A stretch of 64,000 bases of DNA, taken from Bradysia coprophila (lineage: Eukaryota; Arthropoda; Insecta; Diptera; Sciaridae). Positions within the stretch are counted from its first letter, which is position 1; each line of letters starts with the position of its first letter. The translations under genes and the position numbers were made by a program. The notes under the pieces were generated by a model. It searched no databases, was not told the origin of the DNA, and saw only the letters and a list, made by a program, of their open reading frames with translations. Below are positions 10,896 through 23,777 of the stretch, piece after piece. Where the stretch lies: positions 4,340,001-4,404,000 of the forward strand of contig NW_023503555.1 in NCBI RefSeq assembly GCF_014529535.1, given 5' to 3'.

Positions 10896-12891
10896 TGTTC
10901 GTTCAGTGATAAGCACACAAGAAGTACCTTTTCCATCATTTGCCCTTTTACCAGGTAAGGTATTTACTCAAAAACTTGGTGTGAAGATTCGGCTTTGTAA
11001 AGTAAAGGTAACTTTTCCTAACTAGTGTTGAAATATCGCGACTTGTCGCTCATTTCTCACGTCGTTTAGGAAAAACGTTGTTCCTAACTCATGCTAAAAG
11101 GCTTTTTTAGCGAATTCGATTCCAGCACTCGCCTCCGGCTCGAGCTGCAAACCTCTCATTCGATAAAAAAGCATTTTAGCATGAGTTAGGAAAATTATCA
11201 CCTCACGTTTTTGAATAAATTATTCTTCAGCACCACTTAAAAATTTACTCCTGATTTTACACGTCTCCTTGAGAATCTCAAACCTGGACAGTCGATGCGA
11301 TTTATTAAAAACGAACTATTTTCGAGACATGCCGTAGAACAATCTTTTACTCACAATTATATTCTGTAGAAGGATTACGCTATCAATTCTCTTTCCTCTA
11401 TTCTATATAAACTGTACCAATAGAGTTTTTCTTCGCTTGAAAACAATTCCAATTGGTTGATAATACTTTTATTATTGATAATAGTTACATGATGTAAAAT
11501 AATAAATAAAAACTTTTTTTTTAGTACGTTTATCGTATCCGAAGTATTTTTAACCGGTACACAATTTTGAATAACAACATAAAATATAAATTATTTCAAA
11601 CATAAAAAAAATCGACAAAAAATAACTGGGAAAAAAATAATTTTTAAAAAATGTAAAAAAAAATCGTTGGCACGATCTCACACACATCTTAGCTATTCTA
11701 CGAATAGACTAAAAATAAAAATAAAAAATCGTCAACAGAGCAAAATCAAAAATGATGGGATCCCTGTAACATCGAGTCCCTTTAGTTCGTAATAGATCTG
11801 TACGTGTGTCTGCTCTGCAGTAGTGTACGTTTAGGATTAAGATTGAATCAATATTCTAGCAATTATCACTCTCACTCTCTACTTTCTTTCACCCTCTCAA
11901 AATTAAGAATTTTGAATTGTAAATAGCTTGCGCCTGCATCTTTCAGAAACGACTCTGCATTTGATTTCTTCGGTAACGAATGAAGTAAAAGATTTTTTTA
12001 GCAAACGCTGAGAAATACATTAAACATAAGAAGTAGCAGATTCATTGACAACATGGCAATCCGTGTGCCGTTTCTGAAAGGTTAAACAGGAAAACTATTC
12101 ATTGGTTGATTGAATCATGAGAAAGATCTTAAAGTGTATACAAACAACCAGTGGCTTCAACAGGAGAATGCAAAAATTAATTCGATTTCGACATATCACT
12201 TTCGAAATAGAAGCAATTTCGAAAGGCCAAAATTCGAAATTTGCCATCGCCATTACTTAGAGCAACGCTCTCACTAGCATCAAAGCTTACTGTGATGGCT
12301 AGAGAGAGAGTACGACTTAGAGTAATGAGATAGCAATGTGTAAAGGTTTGTGTATGTGCACTAACAATACCTTCATAGTTTAACTACAAATGTCATTACA
12401 TGTTTTCACATCACATGGCAACTTGATGGTTGGTTGGCTCGGAAATTTGTCTAAATTTTTTGCGTTGTCTAATCGACTCACGTTGATGCAAAACTTGGAC
12501 ATTATAATTATAATCATCTCCGAAGCCCTAGAACACTTTACGACTTATATGTCCTCTGTCCAACCGTTAATAAAACCACAACATATTTGCTATACACAAA
12601 ATACCCGACTGTTCTTCCCGATCACCATAAGAACACACAGACAAATGTTACAAGGATTTCGACTACAAATACCAGCTATGTATCTTATGGTTACTCCACG
12701 GTGCTAAAATAAAATTCTCAAAAACAAAGACAAATGCCAGCAAATCGAACCGATTAAATGGCATCAGTAGTTACGTTACATGAACGATTCTTGTTGAGTG
12801 GTTCGTAAAAAAAAGAGAAAACAAAAAATTAAGAGAAAACCTGCACGTCGATCTATCCACTGCGTTTTTCGCCACACATTCCGTTCAAATC
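10896..12891. other. AT-rich region, probable 3' flank or UTR of the CCDC9-like gene
   Basis: No coding sequence is supported. It includes hairpin repeat A copy 2 (11017-11205), then an AT-rich stretch with candidate minus-strand AATAAA signals, for example near 11465, so part may be the 3' UTR of the minus-strand gene ending at 12892. A short AG-repeat lies near 12302. The open frame at 12390-12707 has no recognisable features. Confidence 0.45.
11017..11205. repeat. hairpin repeat family A, copy 2
   Basis: The inverted arms 'cctaactcatgctaaaa' and 'ttttagcatgagttagg' enclose a core with 'cactcgcctccggctcgag'. The whole 190-bp segment matches 14-210 in the opposite orientation, including 'cctaactagtgttgaaatat' at its left. 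Confidence 0.65.
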
Positions 12892-14259
12892 TCAAAATCC
12901 GACTGCTATCTGGGCACTTTCGGACGCAGTTGTTGATGGATTGTTTTTACCATCAAACGAATTGTTTTGTTGTGGCTGCTGCTGCTGCGACTGCTGTGGT
13001 TGACGGTGTCGATTCAATCGATCTTGTAATGACGGCCCCAATCGACGAGGACTAATCGGCATCGGTGCAACAAAGTACGGTGTAGCATCTGGCTGGTATT
13101 GCGTGACGATTGGAAATGCATCTTTTTGAATTGAGAATTGAGGTTTCGAATTTTGGCGCGGCCCGACTCGACCAGTTCCAATAGCTTTTGTCGATTGAAC
13201 TGAATTTTGATTGAAGTTTCTAGTTAGTTCAGCATGAGAAAATTGAAAAAATATTTGCTGCCGCAACTTACATTTAACACTCTTGACCTCGCCATCCTGT
13301 GACACGGACACCATTATGTTGCCTCGTTTCTCCATTGGAGTTTCAGTCAAATGTTGTGTTGGTTGAATTGGTCTCATGCTATGCGTTGGACTACGTGGTT
13401 GAAAGTGGAATTGCTGCTGCTGCTGTGATGGTGGTGACAGTGGATGCTGATGTGGTTGGTGATCTCGTTGTAGTTGATGCTGCTTTTGCTGCTGCTGAAT
13501 TTGCTGACTTTGCATTTGAAATTGCTGTTGTTGCTGTTGCTGTTGCTGTTGGGACTGTTGCAACGGACGTAAACTATCGGTAATAAATGCCTTTTCCATT
13601 TGATTGGACATATCCTCTTCGCTATTCTTATCTGTGTCCCACTCCCGTCTCCATTTACCATCGCCACTCTTTTGCCGTCCAATCCGTGACTCATCGATTC
13701 GATCTCTTTCGTTCTTCCACGAACCGTACTCCTCATTTTTATTCGCATACCGATTCCCACCACCACCATTGTTCCCATTCCGTGGCTTGCTATTCCGGCC
13801 ACGAAAACTGTTGTTCAATCCGTTCTTGTTGCGGTTATTATTGTTGCCACCGTTCGCTTGGCGCCAATCTTTCTTCTCGTTGGTCGTTACCTTTTCCGTG
13901 ACACCGTCACGTTCGGCATCTTTTAAAAAATTGTATGTCGGATCTGGTGGTGGACCCGATCCATCTGCGAATTTTTTATATTCACGTCCCGGCTTGGGCG
14001 CAAATTTATCCTTCTCCGTTTTCTTTGATGACTTCTCATCGTCTGGCTGCTCATTTTGGTCGTATGTAAAGTCAAGCGAATCGTATTTGTGACCCTTTGG
14101 CCAGTCATCGTCAGTGGGAGATTTCGTTTTGACCATCGCATTGTGTTTCAATGCCAGCAAACGATCTTCTTCGGCTGCCCGATGCTTTTTCTCGATCTCT
14201 TCGTCACGCTTTCTGATCCGAACTATTCGTTCCTCAAGATTCTCTTGAGTGGTTGACAT
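12892..14259 (-). CDS. CCDC9-family coiled-coil RNA-associated protein
   Basis: Two coding exons, 14259-13272 and 13199-12892. The 72-bp intron between them (GT..AG, 13200-13271) is a multiple of three and free of stops, so the frame also reads through it. Spliced length is about 431 residues. Residues 8-40 (LEERIVRIRKRDEEIEKKHR) form the acidic/basic coiled coil found at the N terminus of CCDC9. Further family blocks are DPTYNFLKDAERDG and GSWKNERDRIDESR followed by GKWRREWD, which match the conserved central motif of vertebrate CCDC9. An Asn/Gly/Arg-rich stretch and long Gln runs follow. An acceptor just before the ATG (about 14266) implies a 5' UTR intron. Vertebrate CCDC9 is reported as an RNA-binding exon-junction-complex partner; this role here is inference. 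Confidence 0.83.
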   Translation of the reverse strand: MSTTQENLEERIVRIRKRDEEIEKKHRAAEEDRLLALKHNAMVKTKSPTDDDWPKGHKYDSLDFTYDQNEQPDDEKSSKKTEKDKFAPKPGREYKKFADGSGPPPDPTYNFLKDAERDGVTEKVTTNEKKDWRQANGGNNNNRNKNGLNNSFRGRNSKPRNGNNGGGGNRYANKNEEYGSWKNERDRIDESRIGRQKSGDGKWRREWDTDKNSEEDMSNQMEKAFITDSLRPLQQSQQQQQQQQQQFQMQSQQIQQQQKQHQLQRDHQPHQHPLSPPSQQQQQFHFQPRSPTHSMRPIQPTQHLTETPMEKRGNIMVSVSQDGEVKSVKCKLRQQIFFQFSHAELTRNFNQNSVQSTKAIGTGRVGPRQNSKPQFSIQKDAFPIVTQYQPDATPYFVAPMPISPRRLGPSLQDRLNRHRQPQQSQQQQPQQNNSFDGKNNPSTTASESAQIAVGF

Positions 14260-15202
14260 ATTGATCTGTAAATTAAAAAGGACAGGGATCAGTCAAGGTT
14301 TTTGTGAATTTTCTTGTTCATTGATTTTTATCGAGACGATTGAAAACTGTACGACACAAGAGACGACGTTTGAATAATTAATTTGCAACACAATATGCCT
14401 GAGTGGCACATTCAAAATTTATCATTTCTGGATCATCGGCAAGTGTTCAGTCCATTAGTATTCGATGCACACCTGAATTACGTCACTGAAATACTAATGA
14501 AAAATACAAAAAAAAAACATTTTCCATTCAAACAAAACTCGGCCGTGTCTACTTTCGTGTCCTACTTTTTCTTTTGACTCGAAAATTTTTATTCCTGCAC
14601 CGAACTAAGTGACAAGTCTTCAAGTGGGTCGCCTAGCTGCTTACTTACCAATTTAAAATCTGTTTTCAGTTCCGGTGTATTGCCAAAGTAAAACACGAAT
14701 TTCTGCAAATTAAAAACAGAAAATGTAACTTTTACACCGAGTTATAAGAATTCTCAAAATGACAACAGTGCACATGCGCTTTACTGTCAATTAAATGCAA
14801 CGAAATAGAAAAAAAACATCTTTCGTCCCAAACGAAAAAATTTGTTTGCAGTTTTTGATATTCAAGCGGGACATTTTTCACAATGAAGGTTGGACTTTGG
14901 ACTCAATAACCTTCTGCGATTACGTATGGACGTCTATACAGATTTAGATGGCCCCTTATCGAGAATGACAATAGTCTAACCACTTAAGATGTCAAAAATG
15001 ACAAAGTCAAAAATGTCAATGTCAAAACTGTCACTTCACGACAGAAAGTTTCGATGGTTTCGATGTGGTTTGACTCTAAAACTTGCTGAAGGTATAGCTG
15101 TCAAACTCCAGCGGAAATTGACCAAAAGTGACCTCCAGCAAAAACTGACCAAAAAGGATCACAACTCACAAAACTGGTCCCAATATCGATTTAAACAGTT
15201 TA

Positions 15203-15801
15203 TAGAGTGTTAAGTGAGTGTGATTTTTGCATAACTGGTCGCACGGTCACTCGTCGAAATGAGAAAAATGGCAATCATTTTGTTTGTATACACTTAAAGT
15301 ATAGTTTCCACTTAAAAAGAGCACTCCGTTTAGCCTCCGTTTACATGACAGTTGTAAAATAGAACAAAGGAACTGTCACGTAAACGGAGTAAAAAATTGA
15401 AATAAATTGATCGTCGATACTCTCTCTGTACTGGGGGTACTGTCGTTAAAGTTGACATAGAAGGTTAAACGATAGTAGAAATTTTGACATCTCACACATC
15501 GACCTCGGTTAAATTAAATAGTTTTTTCCCCTGTTTACGTAAAAATTTTGACATATCACCCATCGAGTTCAGTTAATTAACTGGTTTTCTCCAATGAAAG
15601 TCAAAACTTTCATTTGTGGCACTCACGTTTGTGCTCTTAGGACAGTGAAACAAAAATTTAACTTGTCAGGCTCTGTGTCAGCTCCAGCTGTCAAAAATTT
15701 ATGAATAGAAGAAAATCAGCTCAGTTTTAAGTTTGTATCTGATTTCAGTCATTTGACATGTCCCTGAAACCAGTTAAATTCAAATGAACTTAAACACTCT
15801 A
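15203..15801. mobile_element. TA-flanked foldback with internal tandem repeat
   Basis: The ends TAGAGTGTTAAG and complement (TAGAGTGTTTAAG) are flanked by TA (15201-15202, 15802-15803). Inside there is a hairpin ('ctccgtttacatgacagtt' against 'aactgtcacgtaaacggag') and two copies of a roughly 65-70-bp unit starting 'attttgacat' near 15480 and 15545. Non-coding; possibly Tc1/mariner-type by its TA flank. Confidence 0.55.
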
Positions 15802-16146
15802 TAGGTGTGTTTCAATGTTTGCCATTTGAATTGTCGAATTTCATCCATCAATATTTGAATGGAAAATCGCGTAGGTTACGTTGATGGTGATGAAATTATC
15901 GCCGTTCGTGTTGTAAATTTACAGTTATTTGGAACAAAACACTACTTCAAAGTTTATTACATGGATACGTGTTGTTTATACACTTGCATTGGTTATGCAT
16001 TTTAACTCACACGAAGAAAGCATAACTCCTGTCTGTATGCGAAATAAAAGCAAAGCATATTCTGATACAATCAGCCTTCACATATTTTCTATGGTATAAT
16101 GCTAGAAGCAATACTATGAACAAACCTATTGTGAACAAAGTGCATG

Positions 16147-16640
16147 TTTAATCTGTCACATACGGCTATTCATCTGTTATCGATAACTACGACAAAAATA
16201 ATGACAAGCTCTGGGTAATTTGGTTCTTCATATAATAAAATGCATGTTAAAAAATTGAAGTACAAGATTTGAAATCACCAGATTAAAAGTTACATACCTG
16301 TTACAGACGACAAGCTTATGACCAGTATTATTATCGGGTCTATTACTTCCATCGATCAAAGTAGGGGATAATGCTCGAGCAGGCACCTTAGGCACACCGG
16401 AAAGTGCTAAGGGAGTCGAGGAAATAAATTTAAAAAAATCAAAAGTCAAATTTTTGCTAACTTTCCGATGTGCTTAAAGTTGACAAGTCGCAATAACCGG
16501 CAACGTGCTTCTGTTGATTTCAAATCTTGTACTTCAATTTTTTTAACATGCATTTTACTGTATAAAGTACCATATGACGCAGAGCTTGTCATTGTTGTTG
16601 TCGTAGTTATCGATAACAGGTGTCGTATGTGACAGGTTAA
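16147..16640. mobile_element. piggyBac-like TTAA-ended non-autonomous element
   Basis: The left end TTAATCTGTCACATACG and right end CGTATGTGACAGGTTAA are inverted. The arms run about 140 bp and share 'gttatcgataactacgac', 'gacaagctct' and 'gaagtacaagatttgaaatc'. The TTAA at each border and a CCTGT-type end suggest piggyBac-like insertion. The same family occurs at 35184-36489, including the internal block 'tatgaccagtatta'. Confidence 0.65.
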
Positions 16641-17056
16641 AATGTAAGAGTTGCCTTTCTGTGTCAGATGTTCTTGAGTGCTCAAAATTTTTTAAATTTT
16701 GCCACTCTTTGCAACGTAGTAGAACAGATTTTGAATGTGACACTCATAAGGTCATATGAAAATTTTGCATTCAGATAACGGGGGAAGCGCAATTTCTTTT
16801 CAACAAAAAGTAAACAAAAATTTTGTCACGAACGTAAATGAATTAATTAAGAGAAACTGGAATAAATTTGTGTGCCTTAGCTTGCTGCTTCGGGAAAATG
16901 AGTCGAGTGTTCCATTCAATGTGAACTCGTGAACAGATCAACGTGGAATTGTTTTTTAAAACATGCAGTAATCTGAATATGGTGCATACGACCACTTTAT
17001 CAGTGAATCATTCAAAGCCTTTCGCATTGTACAGTCGAGATAATTGATGACATAAG

Positions 17057-19585
17057 ATGAGTTTCAGCAGTGGTCCTGTTGTGTTCTTTTTCGTTTTCAT
17101 CGTCATTTTTGCAATAGTTATTGCAAACGTTGCTAATTTGATAAACAACTTAAGTTTGTCGCAAGGCTCTTATGGGGACGGCAAACACAAACGGCTGGAG
17201 CAAAACAATGTGGTACGAATCGATGACTCAACGGAGCACTTAATGTGGTTTGTTCAGGTGAAGTAATATTGCAATCGAATTGCGTTATCCATTTCAACGA
17301 TTGCGTCCCAGTTTCATCAACTCGGCGCTTGACCCGAAATGAGGGCAAATACGAATTGTCATGAGATTCATGTTTCATATAGGTATCGGACATTCACATC
17401 AGCCTCTTTAGTGACAAAGAGAGAATCGACCAATTTCGAGAATTTACATCCCGAATATTGGACATCATCAAGCCCGATGTTGTACTAGCCTCCGGTGATC
17501 TGACCGATGCCAGAGATAACAATATTTTCGGATCGAGACAGTACATCGGCGAATGGGAAGCGTATCGTAAAGCAATAGACGATAGTGGAGTACTTAATAG
17601 GACAGTATGGATGGACATACGAGGAAATCATGGTACGTATGCGAACACATTAACATCGATAAAAGTCGCCGGCCCCTCACAACAAACATTTCTTTTCAGA
17701 CAATTTCAACGTCGCTGGATCGAAATCGGACTCCGATCTGTTCATCGAATATTCCGTTCAGGGAAAGACCAATCCCCGGGCGTACATGAAACAGATCCAG
17801 AAAGGAAGCGAAAAGTATACCTTCATAGCTGTCGATGCTTGTTTGAAGCCGAAGGGTCCGAAACGGCCGTTCAATTTTATCGGCGTTCTGTCACAAAACG
17901 ACACCAACTATTTGCGACAATTGGCTGATGCGGCCCGAAAGAATGGCGGCAATTACACGATTTGGTTCGGCCACTATCCCACTTCGTGCATCATAACCGG
18001 CGATACTGGAAGCTATGGGCTACGTCGATTGATCGGAGAGTATGATGAGAGTTTCGCTTATCTGTGCGGCCATTTGCACAATTTCGGAGGATCGGTTCCG
18101 CGGATGTTCACACTGCAACAGGACGGATTTTTGGAACTGGAACTGGGTGATTGGAAGAGATTTCGATGGTTTCGTTTGGGTGCTATCGATCATGGACTGT
18201 TTTCGTTCGTCGACACACATCACAACGATTTCCCCATAGTGTTAGTGACCAATCCGAAGAATTACATGTTCAACATACCCCACCGAGAGCATCCCAATTT
18301 ACAGAAAGGTAAGCCACGACAAGGTTTTTCTGACTATCACTCCTGACGAAACTTTTTCCACTTGTAGACTCAACCCATATTCGAATACTCGCATTTTCGA
18401 CCGCCCCAATAAACAACTGTTCCGTTCGTATCAACAGTGAGGAATGGAAGAACTGTACGAAAATCAACGACCGATTGTTTGTTGTCAAGTGGAATCCACA
18501 CTTGTACGCAAGTGGAGTACATTCACTGGAAGTGAATGTCGTCGATGGTGATGGCAAGCAACGATTGGTACGAAATCACTTAGCATAAAGCGACTGCAAG
18601 TCCACATTTAATTGAAATGTTTCCGATATTTACAGACAACGCAAGAGTTTTCCCTGGACGGCACTAGAACCCAATTCGACACAATGGCTCGGTAAGTTTT
18701 GTCTTTCATTCTATTGCTTATCCGATGCATATTACCTCAAAATTTTAAGAATAACGTTGATGAGCGATGCGACGACCGTGTTCAAAGTATTTTTCGGATT
18801 CGCTGTGTCATTTTGTGTCGTCCCACTGGTTTTCTTCCGTGTGTGGCACATCTTAACTCAAGGTAATAACCAGAACATGTCTTGTGATCGACAAACTTTA
18901 AAAACTCTAAATTTTTATGATGATGATCAGTTGGATGGACGTCCCGACCGCGGGCCGTAGGAATCGTTCGTCGCCTTTGGATACTGTCGACAATCAATCG
19001 AATCACCATTCCAATTATTATCTACTGCTTGTATTTGGCTGTTGGACCATGGTCAATCGTCGAAGTGGTGGACGGTCACACCGGATACGTTTTTTACCAT
19101 GGCATCTATTTGAACAACGGATACATTCCGAACGCTCTGTCCTGCCTGTACGGATTTTTCCAGTTGATGTTGTGCCAGCTACCGATGACGTTCATTTTCG
19201 CGACATTGGTCAACCGACGGTATTGCAAATACATGGGCATCAAGCGGACATCGACCGGTTCGACGCTGTGGGGCAAAATTACCCATGCACCGTTCGTAAT
19301 TATTGTTTTGGTGGAAATCGTTTTGGCTGTGGTGTTTGCCATCGATTATGGATTCGTTGCGTTGTTGCTGTCTCCATTCCGTATGTGGTCTGTGATTATG
19401 AACGTTGTGCTGTGGTGTCTGGCTAAAAATATTCCCTACGAATCGTTGAGGTTTGTGTCTTATCGAATTGGAATTGGTTGCGTGATAGATAAGACATTTG
19501 TTTTCCTGTTCTTTTCAGGCCAGCCGTTCAAGTATGGGGTGATAGGAAGAACTCTTATCAAGTAGACAGCCATAGAGACCTTTAA
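17057..19585 (+). CDS. TMEM62: TMEM62-like metallophosphoesterase-domain membrane protein
   Basis: Eight exons: 17057-17257, 17383-17632, 17700-18308, 18368-18567, 18636-18691, 18750-18862, 18931-19450 and 19519-19585; all phases match, giving 671 residues (human TMEM62 is of similar size). There is an N-terminal membrane anchor (VVFFFVFIVIFAIVIANVA). The phosphoesterase core carries SDIHIS, SGDLTD, RGNHD, GHYPTS and CGHLHNFGG, so the metal-binding Asp, Asn and His positions all appear present. Conserved TMEM62 text includes TIWFGH, LELELGDWK, VLVTNPK and STHIRILAFS, followed by a beta domain and four or more C-terminal membrane segments. The activity of TMEM62 proteins is not established. 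Confidence 0.93.
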
Positions 19586-22500
19586 AGTAGATAAATTAGT
19601 CACAAATAATTATACAAAAAAATTCCGCACGTCACATTTCTTTCCGGATAAAAATAGAAATTCAAATGATTCCACGGTACGCTTATAGGTATTTCCGTTA
19701 GTCGGTTTGCCGGCAAAATAATATTTTGATGCGCGTTACGCTTTTCGATGCAAATAACTGCTGATTGTGTTAAGTGTCGCCGATTTTTTTTTAACTTGAA
19801 ACAACAACAACAAATTGTAACTAACCACCGAATCACTGAAACTGCCCCTCACATCACACCTGAAATGCTCTTTGTTCTAGGATTTGCAGCACAGTTTGTC
19901 TGAACTGAACATTAAGCTAAATTAGAACTGTCGTCTGACCTTTTACAAGCAGCGAGCAAATCTTTTACTTCATTTGTTTACTGTAGATTGTCGTAAACGT
20001 TTGGCTGGGTCATTTATGAGAAAAGAAAAATATTCGGTTTCATCTTGTCTCCGTTGTCACCTTCGTTTTTAGTTTTCACTTATCAGAAGCCTTAAAATAG
20101 GTCAATCTCAGTTAAAAAAATAATTTACATGAAAGTTCAGTATAGACATAGCGCTGGTCCTAGCATTAACACTCGTAAGTCAAACAAATCTTTGAGAGTG
20201 GGCGTATTACGCTATAACACTGTTTATGTGCTTTGGATAGCTTTAGAATGCTCTGAGCTTCTTTTGGATGTCATTGGAAAAGTGAAATACAAAAGAAGTT
20301 GAAAGGTCACGAAAGTTCTTTAAAATGCAGCGCCTATTTTGATTTCATCAACCTCCAATTATTTTCTATGTTAATGCTTGGATCAGTGCTGTGGCACATG
20401 TCCAACAATTTTAAAATGAACACCCAGCCTGAAACGTTCATTCAAATTTTTTAGTTATGCTCTATCGAGGCTTCAGGTCAAAATTCACCAAATCAGGTTT
20501 TATGTCAGTAGGTATTTCGGTATTTCCGAAGTGTAGCCTGAAGATAAAACCTTTTAAAACGTCGTGGAGGCTGTATTCAACCGTCATGGAAAGTAAATCG
20601 TAAATTTCTTCCAATTTTATTGAAGAAAATATCGTTTCGATTAGTTAATGATGAATGATCGGCCAAGGATAGACCAATATTGTCAAATGATTCCAAAATT
20701 ATTCCGCAAAAAGTTTAGTAATAAAGCACCTAGCATAGTAGTTTAATATTGCTCGCTCTATGTCAAAACGGTATCAGCTTGAAACAGTGTAAAAATGTGA
20801 AAATGTATTGTACACTGCCCTAATTTATAACTCTTTTGACATAAAGCAATATTCTACTTCTATGATAGGTTCTTTGACTCGAACAAACCAAATGTCACAC
20901 ACCATTCTAGCAACTACCTGCGAATGCAAAGGTCAGAAAAAATCCATTTGCAGGCACCGGTGTCAACAAATGTACAAACTATTCAAAAACTCAAAAGGGG
21001 AAAAGATTTCACCTGCGCAAAGGTAATTCAAACAATTTTTGTTTGTCTATTCGCACATCCGCCTCCTAACAGTCACTTCAGGTTTTTGAGACTGCGGACC
21101 ACAAAATACTTTTTGAATTGGCAAAAGGACACAGGGTGCATTCCGACCTTTATGTGGATCGGTGACTGGTAGTAAAAAAGACTTTTCATGTGTCGGTGCC
21201 GAAAATGAGGGAGTTTTGAGATTTTTCTCTGGTTTTCGACCCCTTACATGAAAATTTTTTTGAGTATGTGTTTTGGACGATTGATTTTAGGCACTTTGGC
21301 ATGTAACAACAACTCGCGAAATTGCCTAAAAACAATCGTCCAAAACAGATACACAAATAACTATTTCCATTTCTTTGGTGACTTTTACCGATTCAAAGAG
21401 TGAACAAAGAACTACTACGCCGTCTTAGACCAGCTGAAAAACATCTAAGGCAAATTCAAATCTAATTTTCACCTGACGTCAACTGAAGACAATTTTTCAG
21501 CAAATTTTTGTTGAATTTTGACAAACGTAAATCTATAAAATAGGCAAGACCTGCAAGATCTGAAAAACTGACGATAGTGTCCCATTTTGAAATTAACTCA
21601 TATCAAAAGAAGTAACAGATTGTACTGATATGCTTGCCGTATGTGAAAGGTTAGACAGGGTTACCTAACTTATTTGTTTGTTTGTTATGAATGTGTAATA
21701 ATATATCAACAATAGTGTATCTTGGTGCTTTTAAATAAATTTATTTATTTTGATGAAGTGCTTTTTACACCGGCAAATGAATAATTAGATTCGAAAGGTC
21801 GTTTTTAAAGAACGAAATGATGAGACCTAAAGTTGAACAAATCATACAGTCAATCCCAACCAAATTTGCGATCCAGTCTCCAGGTGCCAATTCGATTTGA
21901 TGCAATTTGATGAACCGTGGAAAATGCTCGAGCAACAACGACGTTATTCAGCGTCTCAGTAGCGTTCAATTTGTATCATTTGGCAATTGACATGAATCAT
22001 TCTGGTCGAAATGTTCCTTCAGTATCAATATAGAGACATTTACCGGATCCTCCATTCATATCCATGGGGAACTAAAAAGTTTTTCGTTTAAATCATTGAA
22101 ATGATTGAAATTATCTGACAAGTCTGCTTGTATCCATACTTCGACAAATGAGTACTTCTAACCGAGAACTTACGACGTTTGAATTTCGGTAAATTTCTGT
22201 GTTAATTTCCAGAGATTCTAACTGATCCCTTGTGTGGATATCTGACTGTATCCGTAAATGATTGTAGTTCTGACTGACCACATAAAATCGTTGGTGTAAA
22301 TAGTTCTGTCCGACCAAATAGTTCTATCTGACCAATTTGATTCTGCTTGACCAAAATGATTCTGTCTGACTATAGATTTCATTTCATTTATTTTCAAAAA
22401 AATAAAACACAACAAGTGACCTGCGTAGCTCCAGTTTGTAACAATTCTAGATAGCAGTATCTTGCAATAGTCTGTTGGTATGTCGCGTCTCTTCTCTAGT

Positions 22501-23698
22501 TATTTCCAATGAAAGTAAACTCTATCGGAGGAAATAGCGATTTCATATGAAGAAACTCACCTTTCAATGATTTTCAATCAATAAATAAATAAAATAAACC
22601 GTACAGTAATGGCAAATGTTAACGATAAATTCAAATTTATAAGCGGACCGAAAATAACTAAATTTTCACTCAACGAATTTGGATGCCACTGTGTAGCGCA
22701 TGATCTCAGACTCCTGTAAGGCAATTAGTTTTCGAAACAGACTTATTTGATTACCGTTTGTGTGTGGGATGTAGCGTCCAACAAATCTGACTTTCTCTAT
22801 TATAACTGAAAAATAAATGGGCGCAACGTACTTTAAGCATGAGGGTGCTCTAAATAAAGTACTGAAATGGAACAGCGTATTGAACAAATTTTGGCCCTGT
22901 AAAAAATTTTCATACAAAATAGTAGTCTATTTGGCAGCTGGAAGTATCTTTGTTGAAGTTTTTAGTTTCCACATATCCATCGTACCCACACATTATGTTT
23001 CAATGATATAACATCCGTTTTATTTAAGTTAGAGTAGCGACAGACGGATGGTCACTGATGGAATTAGACATGTTACCAACCTGACACACAGATACATAGA
23101 TTACATCAACGCACTTCAAGCAAAAGTGATCATAGTCGACAGCAGCCAAATAGAGTACTATTTTGTATGAAATGGTTTTTTACAGTGTTGTACAGTTGTA
23201 TGACACACTGTCAAGTTTCGGTCGCGTACTATTAATCCCTAAAAGATTATATTCTAGGATATCTGTCTGTAAAATAAATCTTTAAGACCCCGATATACTT
23301 CGTAATGAGTCTGAACCGTCTGAACATAAAATGGGGGCAACTTTTGATGAGTCGCATGTAGACAGTGTTATAATAATACTACCACACAATTGGCAAGCCA
23401 TTTTATGCAGTCGTGCGACGCGACTGCTGTTGATGGTTTGTAATTTCACGCATGCCTAGTGCGACCATTTCTATGACAACACACTACTCGATACAAAACT
23501 ACTGACCCCATATAATTCTTATCACTAAATACTAGCATTGTTATCCTAAAATTAATTAAAAAACTTAATCCCTCAAAAATCGCTTATCGACTTAACCGAT
23601 TGATGAGTCAGAGTTTTTATTCAAAATTCACTGTAAAAATAGATTCGAAAATCACAGAAAAACTAACTTGCGATTTAGATAAGATTAGATTTGTACGC
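19586..23698. other. intergenic region, no gene seen
   Basis: About 4 kb of AT-rich DNA. Items seen: a hairpin at 21250-21350 ('gttttggacgattgatttta' against its complement); a degenerate repeat of about 24 bp at 22255-22375 built on 'ctgaccaaatagttct'; and a partial relative of the 439-528 MITE at about 23109-23230. Open frames present (for example 20808-21026 and 22817-23011) have no domain or splice support. Confidence 0.5.
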
Positions 23699-23735
23699 TT
23701 ATAAAGGACATTGTGAATCAAGAGACCATTCAGTT
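23699..23735 (+). promoter_or_regulatory. core promoter: TATA box and arthropod initiator
   Basis: TTATAAAGG begins at 23699 and the arthropod initiator TCAGTT lies at 23730-23735, putting the initiator A about 31 bp downstream of the TATA. The first good ATG is 43 bp further at 23778. The spacing is canonical for an inducible or tissue-specific gene. Confidence 0.75.
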
Positions 23736-23777
23736 TTCATTTTCTGTTATTCGCACATCGTCTCTCATTCATTCAAA

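Larger units (their letters stand above)
14260..17056. other. intergenic region with repeats
   Basis: No gene found. Contents: about 14990-15040 is a run of 'gtcaaaaatg'-type short repeats; 15203-15801 is a TA-flanked foldback; 16147-16640 is a TTAA-ended foldback. The two promoters (CCDC9-like to the left, TMEM62-like to the right) face away from each other across this interval. Confidence 0.5.

Noticed and set aside
13299-14092. Plus-strand open frames (13299-13583, 13604-14092)
   Set aside because: Shadows of the minus-strand CCDC9-like gene, caused by its Gln- and Asn-rich codon runs.
23691-23777. Upstream ATG extending the small secreted protein
   Set aside because: It lies before the TATA box and initiator, and would bury the signal peptide.
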